This document shows positions 10,801 to 21,100 of a stretch of DNA of 64,000 nt, in pieces; the stretch's first letter is position 1, and each line of letters begins with the position of its first letter. The notes under the pieces were generated by a model. That model saw only the letters and a list, made by a program, of their open reading frames with translations. It ran no database searches and was not told the DNA's origin. Position numbers and translations under genes: made by a program. Where the stretch lies: contig JAOXSC010000221.1 in assembly GCA_025800215.1 (NCBI GenBank), forward strand, positions 1 through 64,000, written 5' to 3'. This stretch comes from Marinibacterium sp. (lineage in GTDB: Bacteria > Pseudomonadota > Alphaproteobacteria > Rhodobacterales > Rhodobacteraceae).

Positions 10801-13800
10801 GTGTCGATCTGATCAACACCTCTACCCTGACCACGTCCGGCGACGGATCCTATGGCGTGCTGGCGCAGGTCATTTCGGGTGGCGGCGGGTATTCCAGTTC
10901 GCTGTTCGGGATCGACGCCGCCCTGCATGATCCCGGGGCGACCACGGTCGAGGCGGGCAACACAAGCGATTTCAGCATTCGGCTGGGCGGCGAAAGCGTG
11001 CTGACCAAGGGTGAACAGGATGGCAACAGCATCAGCGGCAGCGTCACGGTCGGCAACAGTGCCAACATCACGACCAGCGGCCGGTCGGCCATCGGCATTC
11101 TGGCCCAGAACATCGGCGGCGGCGGCGGGGTCGCGTTTGACGGGGGCTGGAACAACAGTTCGGACAAGCCGTTCAAGGGGCTGACCGTTGATCTGGCGAT
11201 TGGCGGCAAGGATGTGGATGGCGAAGACAATGACAGCAAGGGCGCATCCGGCAGCCTTGTCGTTGTTCAGCACAACGCGGGCACCATCCAGACGTCGGGG
11301 CGCGGCGCATCGGGGATCTATGCCCAGTCGATCGGGGGTGGCGGTGGGCGCGGCTTTGTCGGCGGTGTGACCACCGATGGCAGCGCGCCCGTGGTCGGCG
11401 GGACCGATGGCACCGATGGCGATGGCGGCAGTGTGAGCGTGTCGGTGAATCCGGGCGCGGTCGTCAGAACCGGTTTCAGCGATGACGATGGCCTTTCGGT
11501 GGCCGCGTTTGGTGTCTTTGCCCAATCCGTGGGTGGTGGAGGCGGTCACGGAGGCGCCACATCCTTCAACATCTCGAACGGGGCCAATGCGGGCACCAAG
11601 CTGGGCGATGGCAACACCGCCGGCGCCGGCGGCGATGTCAATGTGGGCGTGTCCGGGGTGGTCGAAACCCAGGGCGACAGTTCGGTCGGGGTGTTTGCCC
11701 AGTCGGTAGGCGGTGGTGGCGGCCTGCTCGGTACGGCGAATACCGGCACCGGTGTATCCTTTGGCAGCAATGGTGGCACGGGCAAGGCCGGCCCCGTCAC
11801 CGTCGACGTGTCGGGCACGGTCAGCACCACCGGCACCGCAGCGCATGCTATCATTGCCCAAAGCGCCAGCGGCTCTTCGAACAAGGGTCAGCCGATTACC
11901 GTGGTCGTTGGCGGTACCGGCCGGGTCAGCGCCAGCGGCTCTGGGGCCTATGGGCTCTGGCTCGACAGTGCGGGCGACAATACGGGCACGATCTCTGTCA
12001 CCAATTACGGCACGATCAGTGGTGGCCGCCTGACGGAAAACCCGGGCTCGTCCAGCGCCACCAGCCCCGACAGTGCGACCGGAGACGCAACCGTGCCCGT
12101 CAGCGCCGCTGCGGTTGGCCCTGTCACCGGGCCTGTGACGGCTGCGACCAGCGTCAGCGATGACAACGCCGATGCCGGGGCGCTCCTCATTACCAATGCC
12201 GAACATGCGACCATCACCAATACCGGCACGATCTCGACCATTGCAGAGGTTGACGGCGATCTTCTGCGCAGCGCGGCTGACATGCTTACGATCACCAATT
12301 CCGGCACGCTGGTCGGTGACATCCACCACAGCGGGGCCGGCGCCAGCATCACCAACCATGCGGAGGGCACCCTGCGGGCAGGGGCAAGCTATGACATAGG
12401 AGGGACCGGCGCAGGTGTGGTGACCAACCATGGCCGGCTGGAGATTCTGGGCACATCGCGCACCGGAACCACCGCCATCGACGGCGATCTTGAACAGTCT
12501 GCCAGCGGCGTGCTGGCGATGGACCTGTCGCCATCGTCAGGCGGCGCGGACAGGCTGACGGTGACGGGCACTGCCACCTTGGACGGGGCCATCGAATATC
12601 GGCTGCTCGATCTGGGCCGCAGCACCGACGGGCCGCAATCCATCGACCTGATCGCCGCCGACGGGGGGATCACGCTGCCCTCCGGCGCGCTGATCGGCAC
12701 CCAGAGCGCCGTCGCCGGTTTCGCGACCACTTTTGAGGACGGTGCGGTTCGGCTGACCTATGATATTGATTTCGAAGGTCAGTCATTTGCCAACCCGCTG
12801 ACGCAGGATCGGCAGGCGGTGGCGCGCTACCTGACGGCGTTGCAGGATGCGGGCGAGCTGACCGATCTGCTGCTGACGCTGACCGAGCTGGAAACCGAAA
12901 CCGACTATGGCGATGCGCTCAGTTCGCTCAATGGTTCGGCCTATGCCGACAGCCATGCCGCCATCCTGCTCTCGAACATGGACTTCGAATCCACTGCCGG
13001 GCGCTGCGACACGCTGGGGCGGACCGTGACGGTCAACGGTCTACCGACCTGTTCGTGGGTTACCCTGTCGGGGCAGCGCTATGACATTGACGACGGCGAT
13101 AAGACGCAGGGATTTTCCAACAGCACCTTCACCCTGGCGGGCGGCGTGGATCTACCGCTGGAAGACGGCCGGTCGCATATTGGCGCTGCATTCCAGTATG
13201 TCCGACATTCGATCGACAGCGATGCCGGGTCCAGCAGCAGCGGGCACAGCTTTCAGGCCCTGTTTCACGCGGGCCGGACGGTTGATGATCTGTCCTTCGG
13301 GCTGTTTGCCGGGGGGGGCAGCGGGTCGTTCGATGTCACCCGGACCGCTCTGGGCGACAGGCTGGATTCGGACATGGACGTCCCGTTTGTGAACCTGGGT
13401 GCCTATGTGTCGCGCCGCTTCGACAGGGGCGCGTTTTATGTCGAACCCAAGCTCCGGGTGGGATCGACCCATTTCTTTTCGACATCGGCGTCGGAAAACG
13501 GGGGTCTCAATCAGAGCCTGTCCATCGAGACGGCCGACCAGACCAGCATCTATATCCGCCCTGCCCTGCGGATCGGGACGGAACGCATCCTGTCGGGTGG
13601 TCTGCGCATGATGGCGTTTGGAGAAATCGGTGTCACAGGATTTCTGCAGGACGATGATCTGCGGATTTCGGCCGCCTTTCGCGGCGCCAGTGACGGGATT
13701 GGCAGCTTTGAGACGTTGTCGCCTGTGAGCAGCCCGATTCTGGATCTGGACGCAGGCGTGACGCTTGCGGCGCGCGACAACTGGCAGGTCCAGGCAACGG

Positions 13801-13868
13801 CCTTTGGCCGGGTGTCGGACGAGGTCCGATCCGTTGGCGCCAGCCTTCAGTTCGGCTTGCAGTTCTAG
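4818..13868 (+). CDS. Giant autotransporter with Gly-rich repeat passenger
   Basis: A type V secreted surface protein of 3016 residues. It begins with a signal peptide (MKPKLVFPVITVIAAAPAQ, cleaved near AQAA). The passenger, about 25-2650, is a long predicted beta-helix rich in Gly, Ser, Thr and Asn. About 30 copies of the pattern GIxAQSIGGGGGxGG occur between residues 450 and 2360, each followed by a variable strand-rich segment of 50-70 residues. From about 2650 comes a linker helix region (RQAVARYLTALQDAGELTD), then the beta-barrel translocator (about 2745-3016) ending in VGASLQFGLQF with the terminal Phe expected of barrels. Cysteines are few and partly paired (PCGGGCSTG near 615). Adhesion or biofilm function is likely for the class; the ligand is unknown. 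Confidence 0.92.
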   Translation: MKPKLVFPVITVIAAAPAQIAQAACTQTGSETYTCSGDFSGQTIRAPGNVPDSVTSVTIENLTSDIGPQPNDSYTNLGVVGLNYGVDALAGSVNLLIDDDTFGIASNGIGDGGGLLITSVGGDGSGTLAGIDDRNISLHSNVDIGFSFGSASSNYQSALTIASHGGDGGTPGKASNGNGSDAGAGGAGGDVSAILGGTYSTLSGTGSIGIGVGILTSGGDGGTGGASSRDDGGTGGTGGAGGTITLGTNADLSITAGGPLSSTINRAGIYAWSLGGKGGDGGNGNDKNGSAGAGGAGGNIAFVDTTGTTRTIATAGVPGIYLLSQGERAGSNGHSVAGDSGRGGNITKNTGSTTIINSTGDGAAGLVAISRGGNGVETNGNYNTPGQGGNITLKDTWNITTDGTSANGIAAYSIAGQIASGASSAISSSGGTVTIDTAGGKIETKGDESFGILAQSIAGHDGSGGTSDTPGINFGVSANTPFGNGASVNVTNAADILTIGTESAGIGAQATGGGGGSLGTSFDEFFSGSAQTAGGAGGTVAVKNTATINTKNAGSDGIIAQSIGGAGGVGSSSTPGSTLGSAPTRDGSDGGQVTVTNSGTITAGNTETTASSDPCGGGCSTGILAQSIGGGGGKGHTAKGAFHATGGKGGDGGDGGSVGVLNFGLVQTYLDHSAAIEAQSIGGGGGKGGGAVAAGTVFSHAVGGQGGDGGNGGDVLVQNTYADVVGEGENSDAIHAQSVGGGGGRGGFAVAGTIEGVSLAVGGGKGGSGGDGGAVNVCLDQTNGGLNAACQPVDPPRPNPSSMVTIGDNAKGVFAHSVGGGGGNGGFSVAVSASVGLSEAFAIGGKGGGGGSGGTVNIDGSFEMVETTGDDAGGIVGMSVGGGGGSGGLAVAGSVTIAADDAGAGFSVAVGGDGSKGGAGAAVGVNATGTVSTQGDRSSGILAQSVGGGGGNGGASVAGTITSPSSTSVSLALGGAGGSGNNAEAVNVTYAQGTGSGITTGGQSAHGIAAQSIAGGGGHGGMSVAGAISFSESTTITMSIGGEGGNGGTSGAVNVNNSGKIATSGYDAHGILAQSSGGSGGYGGMSLAGAITTSKSQSLNMAVAGQGGDGAVASTVAVANHSAITVSGAQSKAIIAQSVGGAGGYGGMAVTGQMTESDDSKSVSVSVGGKGGKGGEAAAVTVTNSAALVTGSGASDTDALYQGYGILAQSISGDGGYGGMAVTAETNQGQKTVELAVGGSGGGTGAAGTVQVNSHAAITTKDDNSDAILAQSVGGNGGAGGMTVNAAYTDSDASTNTYSVSVGGGGGSSAQSKEAKVIHSSGAIQTQGENAAGIVAQSIGGGGGNGGSNISYNTDVFSGGKTSASKASVNVGGSGDNGSPAGTVFVELSGGSIETGTNGMAQDEADAHTRGHGIFAQSLGGGGGNGGMGMIGDLDTSKDDNGGSVTVGGSGGSGASANNVTVSVTNATASITTHLRSSDGVQAQSIGGGGGNGAIGVKGDVTTSGSKGVFATIGGSGGKASSGATVSVSVASAITTHGVQSRGITAQSIGGGGGNGGVGVSGNMAAEKKDDSSGKLFGFAMGGQGGAASDGGAVTVTLGASGSIQTLAAGTTAANASHGILAQSIGGGGGNGGYAVGGSLGTNEDGGKAALMTLGATGGTGGAGKTVTLDSAGAVSVAGDFANGILAQSIGGGGGAGGLALGGELVTASGHEIVLGGNGSGGDAKPGGAVNATITGAMSTGGDYGHAIVLQSIGGGGGASASSMKGGINQAKAGSMSMILGGESDKGGDGGAINFNQSSSASSAKAITTAGSTSFGLLAQSVGGGGGLALAEYGASASTLSSIETAAGVQSGSQDESDGGTVTLTNHASITTGTKAAGDSTSVLQSHGIIAQSIGAGGGVALTTGTLTFDGSVSVSERAGAADVEGNSALVKLENRNSVTTHGVDSHAILAQSIAGGGGLVGNLTKIEFTSGDVYKAETNIGGTGGSNKSAVSGGVDLINTSTLTTSGDGSYGVLAQVISGGGGYSSSLFGIDAALHDPGATTVEAGNTSDFSIRLGGESVLTKGEQDGNSISGSVTVGNSANITTSGRSAIGILAQNIGGGGGVAFDGGWNNSSDKPFKGLTVDLAIGGKDVDGEDNDSKGASGSLVVVQHNAGTIQTSGRGASGIYAQSIGGGGGRGFVGGVTTDGSAPVVGGTDGTDGDGGSVSVSVNPGAVVRTGFSDDDGLSVAAFGVFAQSVGGGGGHGGATSFNISNGANAGTKLGDGNTAGAGGDVNVGVSGVVETQGDSSVGVFAQSVGGGGGLLGTANTGTGVSFGSNGGTGKAGPVTVDVSGTVSTTGTAAHAIIAQSASGSSNKGQPITVVVGGTGRVSASGSGAYGLWLDSAGDNTGTISVTNYGTISGGRLTENPGSSSATSPDSATGDATVPVSAAAVGPVTGPVTAATSVSDDNADAGALLITNAEHATITNTGTISTIAEVDGDLLRSAADMLTITNSGTLVGDIHHSGAGASITNHAEGTLRAGASYDIGGTGAGVVTNHGRLEILGTSRTGTTAIDGDLEQSASGVLAMDLSPSSGGADRLTVTGTATLDGAIEYRLLDLGRSTDGPQSIDLIAADGGITLPSGALIGTQSAVAGFATTFEDGAVRLTYDIDFEGQSFANPLTQDRQAVARYLTALQDAGELTDLLLTLTELETETDYGDALSSLNGSAYADSHAAILLSNMDFESTAGRCDTLGRTVTVNGLPTCSWVTLSGQRYDIDDGDKTQGFSNSTFTLAGGVDLPLEDGRSHIGAAFQYVRHSIDSDAGSSSSGHSFQALFHAGRTVDDLSFGLFAGGGSGSFDVTRTALGDRLDSDMDVPFVNLGAYVSRRFDRGAFYVEPKLRVGSTHFFSTSASENGGLNQSLSIETADQTSIYIRPALRIGTERILSGGLRMMAFGEIGVTGFLQDDDLRISAAFRGASDGIGSFETLSPVSSPILDLDAGVTLAARDNWQVQATAFGRVSDEVRSVGASLQFGLQF
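6166..11886 (+). repeat. About 30 in-gene repeats encoding GIxAQSIGGGGG
   Basis: Degenerate coding repeats inside the autotransporter. The core reads [IV]-x-A-Q-S-[IV]-G-G-G-G-G-x-G-G and recurs at intervals of roughly 60-75 codons. Degenerate copies (QATGGGG, HSVGGGG, QVISGGGG, QNIGGGG, QSASGSS) mark the ends or eroded units. At DNA level the GGCGGC runs could promote slippage or recombination. Confidence 0.85.
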
Positions 13869-13889
13869 CCGCCCCGGTCCGACGGGCGG
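13869..13889 (+). terminator. Weak stem-loop after the autotransporter stop
   Basis: CCGCCC (13869-13874) pairs with GGGCGG (13884-13889) across a 9-base loop, directly after the TAG stop. There is no T-run, so termination here would be inefficient or factor-dependent. Confidence 0.35.
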
Positions 13890-15150
13890 TCAGCCAGGCC
13901 GGTACGCCGTGAACATCGGCAATCGTTGGTCATGCAGGGCATCCGGCCTGCCCTCCAGCATATGCGCCTTTGCCAGTAGCCTGATGGGCGGCTTGGCTCT
14001 GTGCAGGATCTGGACCTTGGACCAGTATGCGGCTGTTGGGCCTGGCGGTCTGGCTGCGGTTGAGGCCAAGGTTTCCGGATCCAGATGCAACAGGTCGGCG
14101 GGTTCCGGTTTCAAGTATGCTCAAACCGGCCAGTGGGCCGGGTCCGCCAGATCAACATGGATATGATTACGACCCTCTCGATCAGCATGCATCGCAGAGG
14201 GTGTCGGGCTCTATCCTGGGCTTTGACAGCGATGTCGCTGTGCCGGTCGCTGGATCAAGGTGTCCAACACCGGCACCTGTGCGGCCAAACGTGGTCAGGT
14301 CCGACGGGCGGGTCTGACGATTGAGCATTCAGTCCGCAACCGGAGCCCGAGTTTTCGCGCCGGCCATGTCGACCGCAGGACCGGGAATTTTGAATGCTAT
14401 CAGGGGGTTGTCGTCGTCCGGCGGGATCCTTGATGCAAAGCTGGCGTCCAGCAACTGACCGCGACCGTCACAGGCAACAGCAACAGCGCGCCCGCCAGCC
14501 ACATCGTACGAAGACGGTGCTGCGCTGCGCTCATGCGTTCTGATTCCGAAGTCTTAACAAATGATTAATAGGGAAGAATTGCGTACATTTTTTCTACACC
14601 GCAGAATTATGACTGTATGCAAATGGAATAGCATTCCACAACGCGACCCGCGCCGCTTCAGATATTACAGTTCGATCTCAATATCAATTTGATCATAATC
14701 TTATTCGGCGCCCATTCCAAAATGAGACCCCATGACAGTGAACTAAGCGTGATCACGTGTTATCAAAATAAAGCAACCCAAAGATGTCAAAGACGGGAGA
14801 AAGAGAATCAGACTCGAAACAATCGTTTTAAAACAGCAGGTTGAGAACGTCTAAGCTAATTATTAAAGCATCAGACACCCCCGGGACGGGCTTCGTTCTC
14901 TATCAGTTAAATTTGTATGAATGATTTTGGCTATTTGTGACGCGCAGCGTGGCAAATCCAGTTGGCGAGTGCCTGCAGTTTGGCAATATTGGCTTCAGCC
15001 TGACCCTCATTCAGAAAAGGCGAAACGGGCAACAGACCCGTCGTGCGACGCGAGCCGGGGCAACTTTCGCCGGCGGCTGCCTTGCGCCCTTTTTCATCCC
15101 GTTTGTCTTTCGGTGAGCAAGGGACGGAACAAGACAACGGGTATTTCGAC
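13890..15150. promoter_or_regulatory. Long intergenic region before the giant modular gene
   Basis: About 1.26 kb between the two giant genes. The part up to about 14540 is GC-rich, with no convincing gene apart from a possible small minus-strand frame (14400-14534). The part 14546-14935 is clearly AT-rich and holds several dyads: TGGAATAGCATTCCA (14624-14638), ATCAATTTGAT near 14690, GTGATCAC (14750-14757) and AAACAATCGTTT near 14820. This looks like a large regulatory region for the downstream gene. No exact promoter is claimed. Confidence 0.45.
14400..14534 (-). CDS. Possible small membrane protein or lipoprotein (44 aa)
   Basis: A short frame begins MSAAQHRLRTMWLAGALLLL and continues into PVTVAVSCW. 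That is a basic start, a hydrophobic stretch and a Cys in a loosely lipobox-like setting (AVSC). It then ends after about 16 residues. No clear ribosome-binding site is visible, and a second frame on the same strand is also open here, so this may be chance. It could equally be the start of a decayed lipoprotein gene. Confidence 0.2.
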   Translation of the reverse strand: MSAAQHRLRTMWLAGALLLLPVTVAVSCWTPALHQGSRRTTTTP

Positions 15151-18100
15151 ATGAACACCACGATTCTGACTGACACCGAAAATCTCTATTCCTGGAACAC
15201 TCTGGAAACCACCACGGATGAGAACGGCAATCGCGTGCAGATGGTGCGGACCTATGATGATGGCCGTGTCGAAACAAGGGACTATGATGAAAATGGGACC
15301 ATCGTTCGCCGGTCATGGACCGACCCGAACGATGCCCATAACTGGGACAGCATCGTATCCGAATTTGACGATCAGGGCATTCGGTCCACGCAGCTGACCA
15401 GCTTCGGCGATGGCCGCGTCAAACTGCGGTCCTATGACGAGAACGGGCAGGTTACCCAGGTCGAGCTGACCGACCCCACCGACCGGTTCACCTGGACCAA
15501 GATCACACGCGATTTCGGCCCGACCGGCACCCTGATCCGCGAGATGATCGAATATGACGACGGGCGCAGTCAGCAAGAACGCTACGACGCGGCGGGCAAC
15601 ACGATCGAGACCACCACGATCGACCATCTCGACAACCAGCCCTGGTCTCAGCAAACCCGCGAATTCGACGCTTCGGGCACGCAGACCGCGCTTGTCACGA
15701 CATATGACAGCGGGCTGGTGGAAACCACGCGCTTTGACGCAAATGGCCAGATCACCGAGGTCGAGCATGTCGACGCCACCAATCTGGAAAGCTGGACGCG
15801 TCAGCTCAGCCAGTTCGATACCAACGGCGCCGAAACGCTCAAGCAGACGGAATTTGATGACGGGCGTGTCCGGGTTCTGGAATTCGGATCGACAGGGCTG
15901 AAGACGCGGATCAGCTGGACCGATCCGACCGACGCCACCGATTGGTCCGAAATGGTGGTGACCTTTGACGCCAACGGCGTGCGCGCGACCGAAAGCCGGC
16001 GGATGGACTCGGGGCACGTGGAAACCAAGATCTACGATGCCAACGGCAACCGGGTCGAAATGCGCCTGACCGATCCCGACGATGTGCAGGACTGGCATAG
16101 GATCACGCGCACCTATGACGTCAACAATCTCCTGGCCTCCGAGGTCGTGGTGGATGACAGCGCGGATCCGGTGACGGATGCGGACACCGCCCAGACGCTG
16201 CTGGGCCAACCGGTGACCATCGACGTTCTGGCCAATGACAGCGACCCCGACGGCGATGCCATTTCGGTCCTGTCGGTCAGCGACGCTCAGCACGGCACCG
16301 TCAGCATCGACGCGAGCGGCATGGTGGTCTACACCCCTGCGCCCGGCTATCTGGGCAGTGACAGCTTTACCTATACCGTGTCGGACGGCGCGGGTGGCCG
16401 GTCCACCGAAACCGTCACCGTGACGGTTGCCGCCCCCAATGGCCCGCCGCAATCCGACGCGCCGATCCCCGAGCTTGGTGCCGAACAGGGCGGGCAGGCG
16501 CAGGCGCTGGTCTATGACCTGGCGCCCTTCTTCAGCGATCCCGATGCCGACCCGCTGACATTTAGCGCGACCGGCCTGCCCGACGGCTTTGAACTAACCG
16601 CCGAAGGCGAGCTGCGCCAGACGGAAACGGCGACCCCCTCTGCCCAGGGCACCCATACGGTGACCATCACCGCGCGCAGCAACAACGGCGATACCGTGGA
16701 CCAGAGCTTTGAGCTGGTTGTGCGCAGCCGCTCGGATTACGGCACCGGCTTCAGCACGGGCGCTCAGCAGAGCGTGGCAACCGGCGCACTGCCCGATGCG
16801 CTGTATTTCGGGGATTATGCGGGCTCGGCCGCAGGCGATCTGTCGGTCGACACCGGTGAGGGCTCCGACCATGTGTCGTTCGAGGACGGTGCCGCGTTTG
16901 AGGGCAACGTGGCCCTGACGACGGGGGATGCGGATGACAAGGTCAGCATCGGGGATCTGTTTGCCGACAATGGCAGCGCGTCGGTGGATCTGGGGGCTGG
17001 CGATGACAGCCTGGACATTGGTGATCTGGCCATGCGGCAGGCCGGGTTTGTCGATATTGATGCAGGCAGCGGCGATGATGCGATCCGCTTTGGCCGGGAC
17101 GCGGCCATTGATGGCGGGCGGCTCGAGCTTGACGCAGGCACTGGCGCCGATGCGGTGTCTTTTGGCGACGGGCTGGGGCGCAATGCGGCGTCCATTGCCA
17201 TTCATCTGGGCGATGACGACGACCGTGACAGCCTGAGCTTTGATGGCAGTGTCAGCTATGCCGCCGTTTACGACTTCCGGGCCGATGACGTGCTTGATCT
17301 GCGCGGCAATGCCCGGATCGGCGACAGCGTTGTTGTCACCCGCAGCGGCGATCTTCTGACCGTCAGCGCCGATGATTTTCGGATTGATCTGATCAATGCG
17401 TCGCCCGCGGGCGTCGGGCGCGCGAATGTCCTGCTGGATGATGGGGTGACCCTTGAGATCGCGCCGGGCGTGGTTGCGGATGGCCGGATGGTGACAGAGG
17501 TCGGCAACCAAGCCACGCCTGCCGCCGTCGCGCTGTCCGACCATTTCTTTGACCCCGAAGGCGGTCCGCTGCAATTCAAGGTCCTGAGTAACCTGCCCAC
17601 CGGGGTTCTGTTTGACGGCACAACGCTCAGCATCGACCCGACGCTGGCCGACCTGCCCGATCTGGCCGGAGACCATGTCATCACCATTCGCGCGACCGAT
17701 CAGGCCGGGCAGACCTATGAGCGCGATGTCACCTATGTGGTCGAACTGAAACATGATTTCGGCACCTTCTTTGCCGAAGGCGCCGACACGGTGTCGGTGG
17801 GTGGATCGTCGGGCGATGACGCGCTGGATATTGGCGATTCATCCTACAAACAGAACGCGTCCCACGGGGCCGGAAACAAGATCAGCGACCTGATCGACCT
17901 TGGGCTTGGGGATGATACCATCCGGCTTGGCGACAATGTTGCGCTTGAAGGGATCGTGAACGTCTTTGCCGGCGACGGCGACGATCTGATCGAAGTTGGC
18001 GACTTCTTTGCCAATGGGCAGCCCGTGCCGTTCGCAGGGCACCTGTATGTCGCGGGTGAAGCGGGCGATGACACCATTTCCATCGGGGATTCGGCTGCAG

Positions 18101-21100
18101 GCTTTGGCGTGACACTACATGTGGACGGCGATCGGAGCGCGGGGCGCACAGGCCCCAATTCAGGATCTGATACCGGCGATGATCTGATCACCTTTGGCAA
18201 GAACGCCGCCTTTGGCGGAACGATCGTGGTCGGCAGCGGCGAAGGGCAGGACACGATCGAATTCGATGACGGGGCGGCGTTGAACGGTGGCATCATTTCG
18301 GTTTCGTTCGTCGATAGCCGCCTCGTCGCAGAGGGCGATGTTCTGCGCCTGAAGGGCAGCGCTGGCAGGGTCGAAATGATCAGCTTCGAAGCAGGCCAGG
18401 ACAAGCTGGACCTGCGCGGCAACACGGCGCTTGGATCCACCTTGACGCTCTTTAGCGAACCGCGTGCCGGGACCCCTCAGACCGACCTGCGGATCGCGGG
18501 CGGCGGGATCGAAAACGTGTCCTTCGTCAACGGCATCGACCTTGACGTTGGCATGGCCGACATCCTGCTGGACGATGATGTCACGGTCGAGATCGGCACC
18601 GTGTTCGAAGCCCAAGCCGGCAATCTTGTCGCCTCGCAGGGTCAGCCGGGGCTGTCGGTCGATCTGTATACCTATTTCGGGGATCTGGGGGATCGCGCGG
18701 ATCTGAGCTATAGCGGCGATACCGTATCCTCAACATTTTTGATCGACGCGAACGGATCCGGCCTGCTCGTGCAGAATGAGCAGAGCCGTTTCGGCACAGC
18801 AGGTGTCGGTGACCACACACTGCAGATCACCGCGACCAATACGCAGACGGGGCAAACCGTGACCCGCGCGCTCGACGTGAGCGTCGCATTCAACTCGAAC
18901 ATCGGGCTCGGGCTCCAGACCGATCCTGACGCGACGGTCACGGGCAGTTCGCTGGGCGACAACGTCAACATCAGAAACCAGTTCTCTGTCGCCGATCAGA
19001 CCCTGACCGTCGATCTTGGCGCCGGGAACGATACGGTAACGACGGATCGAATCGAGACGAATGGCGATGATGGTCACGTCACCATCCTGACCGGCGACGG
19101 CGCCGATCAGGTCGATCTGTTGACGTTCGGCGGGTCCATTGGCAGCGCCAGTATCAGCGTGTTCGGCGGGGCCGGAAATGACACGATCAACGCCAGCACC
19201 GCGGTTCCCGGCGACAGCGCTGACGGTCTGCTGATCGACGCGGGCGCAGATGATGATCTGATCACGATCGCGCGCCAGTCCGTTAACATGGACGCAGTGA
19301 TCGACGTCCGGGCCGGGCTTGGCAATGACACGGTTCAGCTGGGTCAGGATACGGTCGCGCCGGGCGCGAAAGACATGTCTGTCGACCTTGGCGGCGGCGC
19401 AGATCGGATAGACATCACTGATACATGGATGGCTGATGACGCGGACTTCCAGATCATGCTGGGCCGGGACGGGTCGCAAACGGGGGACGGTGCAAGCGAC
19501 AGTGTTGTCCTGGATGAAGGGTCTTTCAGAGTTGGTTTCGTCGGCGAAGCGGTGGTGTCGGATTTCGAGGCGGGCATCGACAAGATCGACCTGAGCGGCG
19601 TCACCTCGCTGACAGATCTGACGCTGCTCACCGATGGCGACGATCTGGTGGCGCAATGGCTGGGCAACACGTCGGGCAACGAAGACTTCAAGCTGCGGAT
19701 CGTTGATGGTGTCCTGAACGGGGTGAGCACGTCGGACTTTGTGCTGAACGACGGCGTGACGGTTGATATCAACACCGCGCCCGAAGCCCGGGATATTGAC
19801 GTTGGCGTGGTCATCCCCGGGGTGCTTGACGTCAGTCAGGACGAGATCGCAGGCGATGGCGCGCCGTCGGTGACCGTGTTGAAGGATGGTCGCCATCTGG
19901 TGGTCTGGCACACGCGCGATGGTGACGAAGACAGTGATGGCGCCGGCATCAAGGGGCGGATCTTCAACGTGGATGGTTCGCCCGCAGGCGATGAATTCCT
20001 GATCAACAGCGTGACAACAGCCGATCAGACCGCACCCAACGTGCTGGCCCTGTCGGATGGCGGCTTTCTTGTGGGATGGCAAAGTGTGGATGGGACTGGC
20101 AGCAATCCGTCAGGGACCACGATCAAGGCACGCGTTTTTGATGCCAGCGGCGCAGAAACGGTGCCGGAATTCATCGCGAATCGACTTTTCGACTATGATC
20201 AGACGAACCCTGTATTTGCCGAATTGGCGGATGGGCGCATCGCCGCGGCATGGGTGGCGCAAGACACAGCAAACAACGCGACGAACTCGCACATAAGGGG
20301 CGCTGTCTTCGATTTGATCGGCACCAATGGCCCTGTTGGGGACATCGGGTTCAATGTCCAATTCGAGGGCGAAAAGGGCTCTCCTTCGATCGACGCAACC
20401 GAAGACGGCCGTTTTGTTGTTGCCTGGCAAAGTTATGATCCGTCCAACGCAACCGGCCTGTCGCGCATCAGTGCACGGGTTATCGACAAAGATCTCAAGT
20501 ACGGGAACGGCGAGCTCGTTGTCAACCAAACGTTCACAGCCATTCAAGAGGCACCGCATGTGGTGGCCCTGACAAACGGGCTGTTCCTGGTGACCTGGAC
20601 CACCGATGATGGGTCGACACCCCTGTCCGACAGGGATGTCGTGGCGCAGATCTTTGACGAAGACTACAACCTCGTGGGGTCGGAGTTCGCGGTCAGCAGT
20701 GCTGTGACGGACAGTCTGCAAAGCACGCCCGCGGCTGCCACACTCAGCGACGGGCGGATCGTTCTGGTCTGGCAGAGCGACGAAGACCCCGCCCTGGGCA
20801 CCCAGATCAAGGGGCGCATCATCGATGACGCTGGCGCAAGCCAGACTGGCGAATTCACCATCTCCGATGCGGTCGAGCGCGGGCGCTTTGACCCCGATGT
20901 CGCTGCAACCCCCGATGGTGGCTTCGTTGTCACCTGGCGCAGTGTCGAAACCGACAGCAACGGCGGGGCCCGGGCGATCAAGTCGAAGCTGTTTGACGCA
21001 GACGGGACGCCGAGCGGACCCGCGGATGTGAGCGACGTGCTGAACATCAGCAAGCATGCTCTTCTGGTCAATGACACGGACGCCGAAGGTGACGTGCTGA

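Noticed and set aside
6166-11886. Regular DNA repeats suggesting a CRISPR or satellite array
   Set aside because: The repeats are degenerate, in frame, and encode the autotransporter motif; spacing and sequence vary as in protein repeats.
10221-12431. A 736-codon minus-strand frame inside the autotransporter
   Set aside because: It lies wholly antisense to the Gly-rich passenger; its His/Arg/Ala-rich product is typical of shadow frames. Similar long frames opposite the giant gene (e.g. 20110-22338, 27574-29823, 31723-33753) were rejected likewise.
13890-14317. Several short overlapping frames (60-130 codons) after the autotransporter
   Set aside because: None has a ribosome-binding site, domain or consistent strand; they disagree with each other and look like chance in GC-rich DNA.
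15043-15150. Upstream extension of the giant protein by 36 residues
   Set aside because: The extension has no family-like sequence, and the 50-residue repeats start right after ATG 15151; codon composition upstream looks non-coding.
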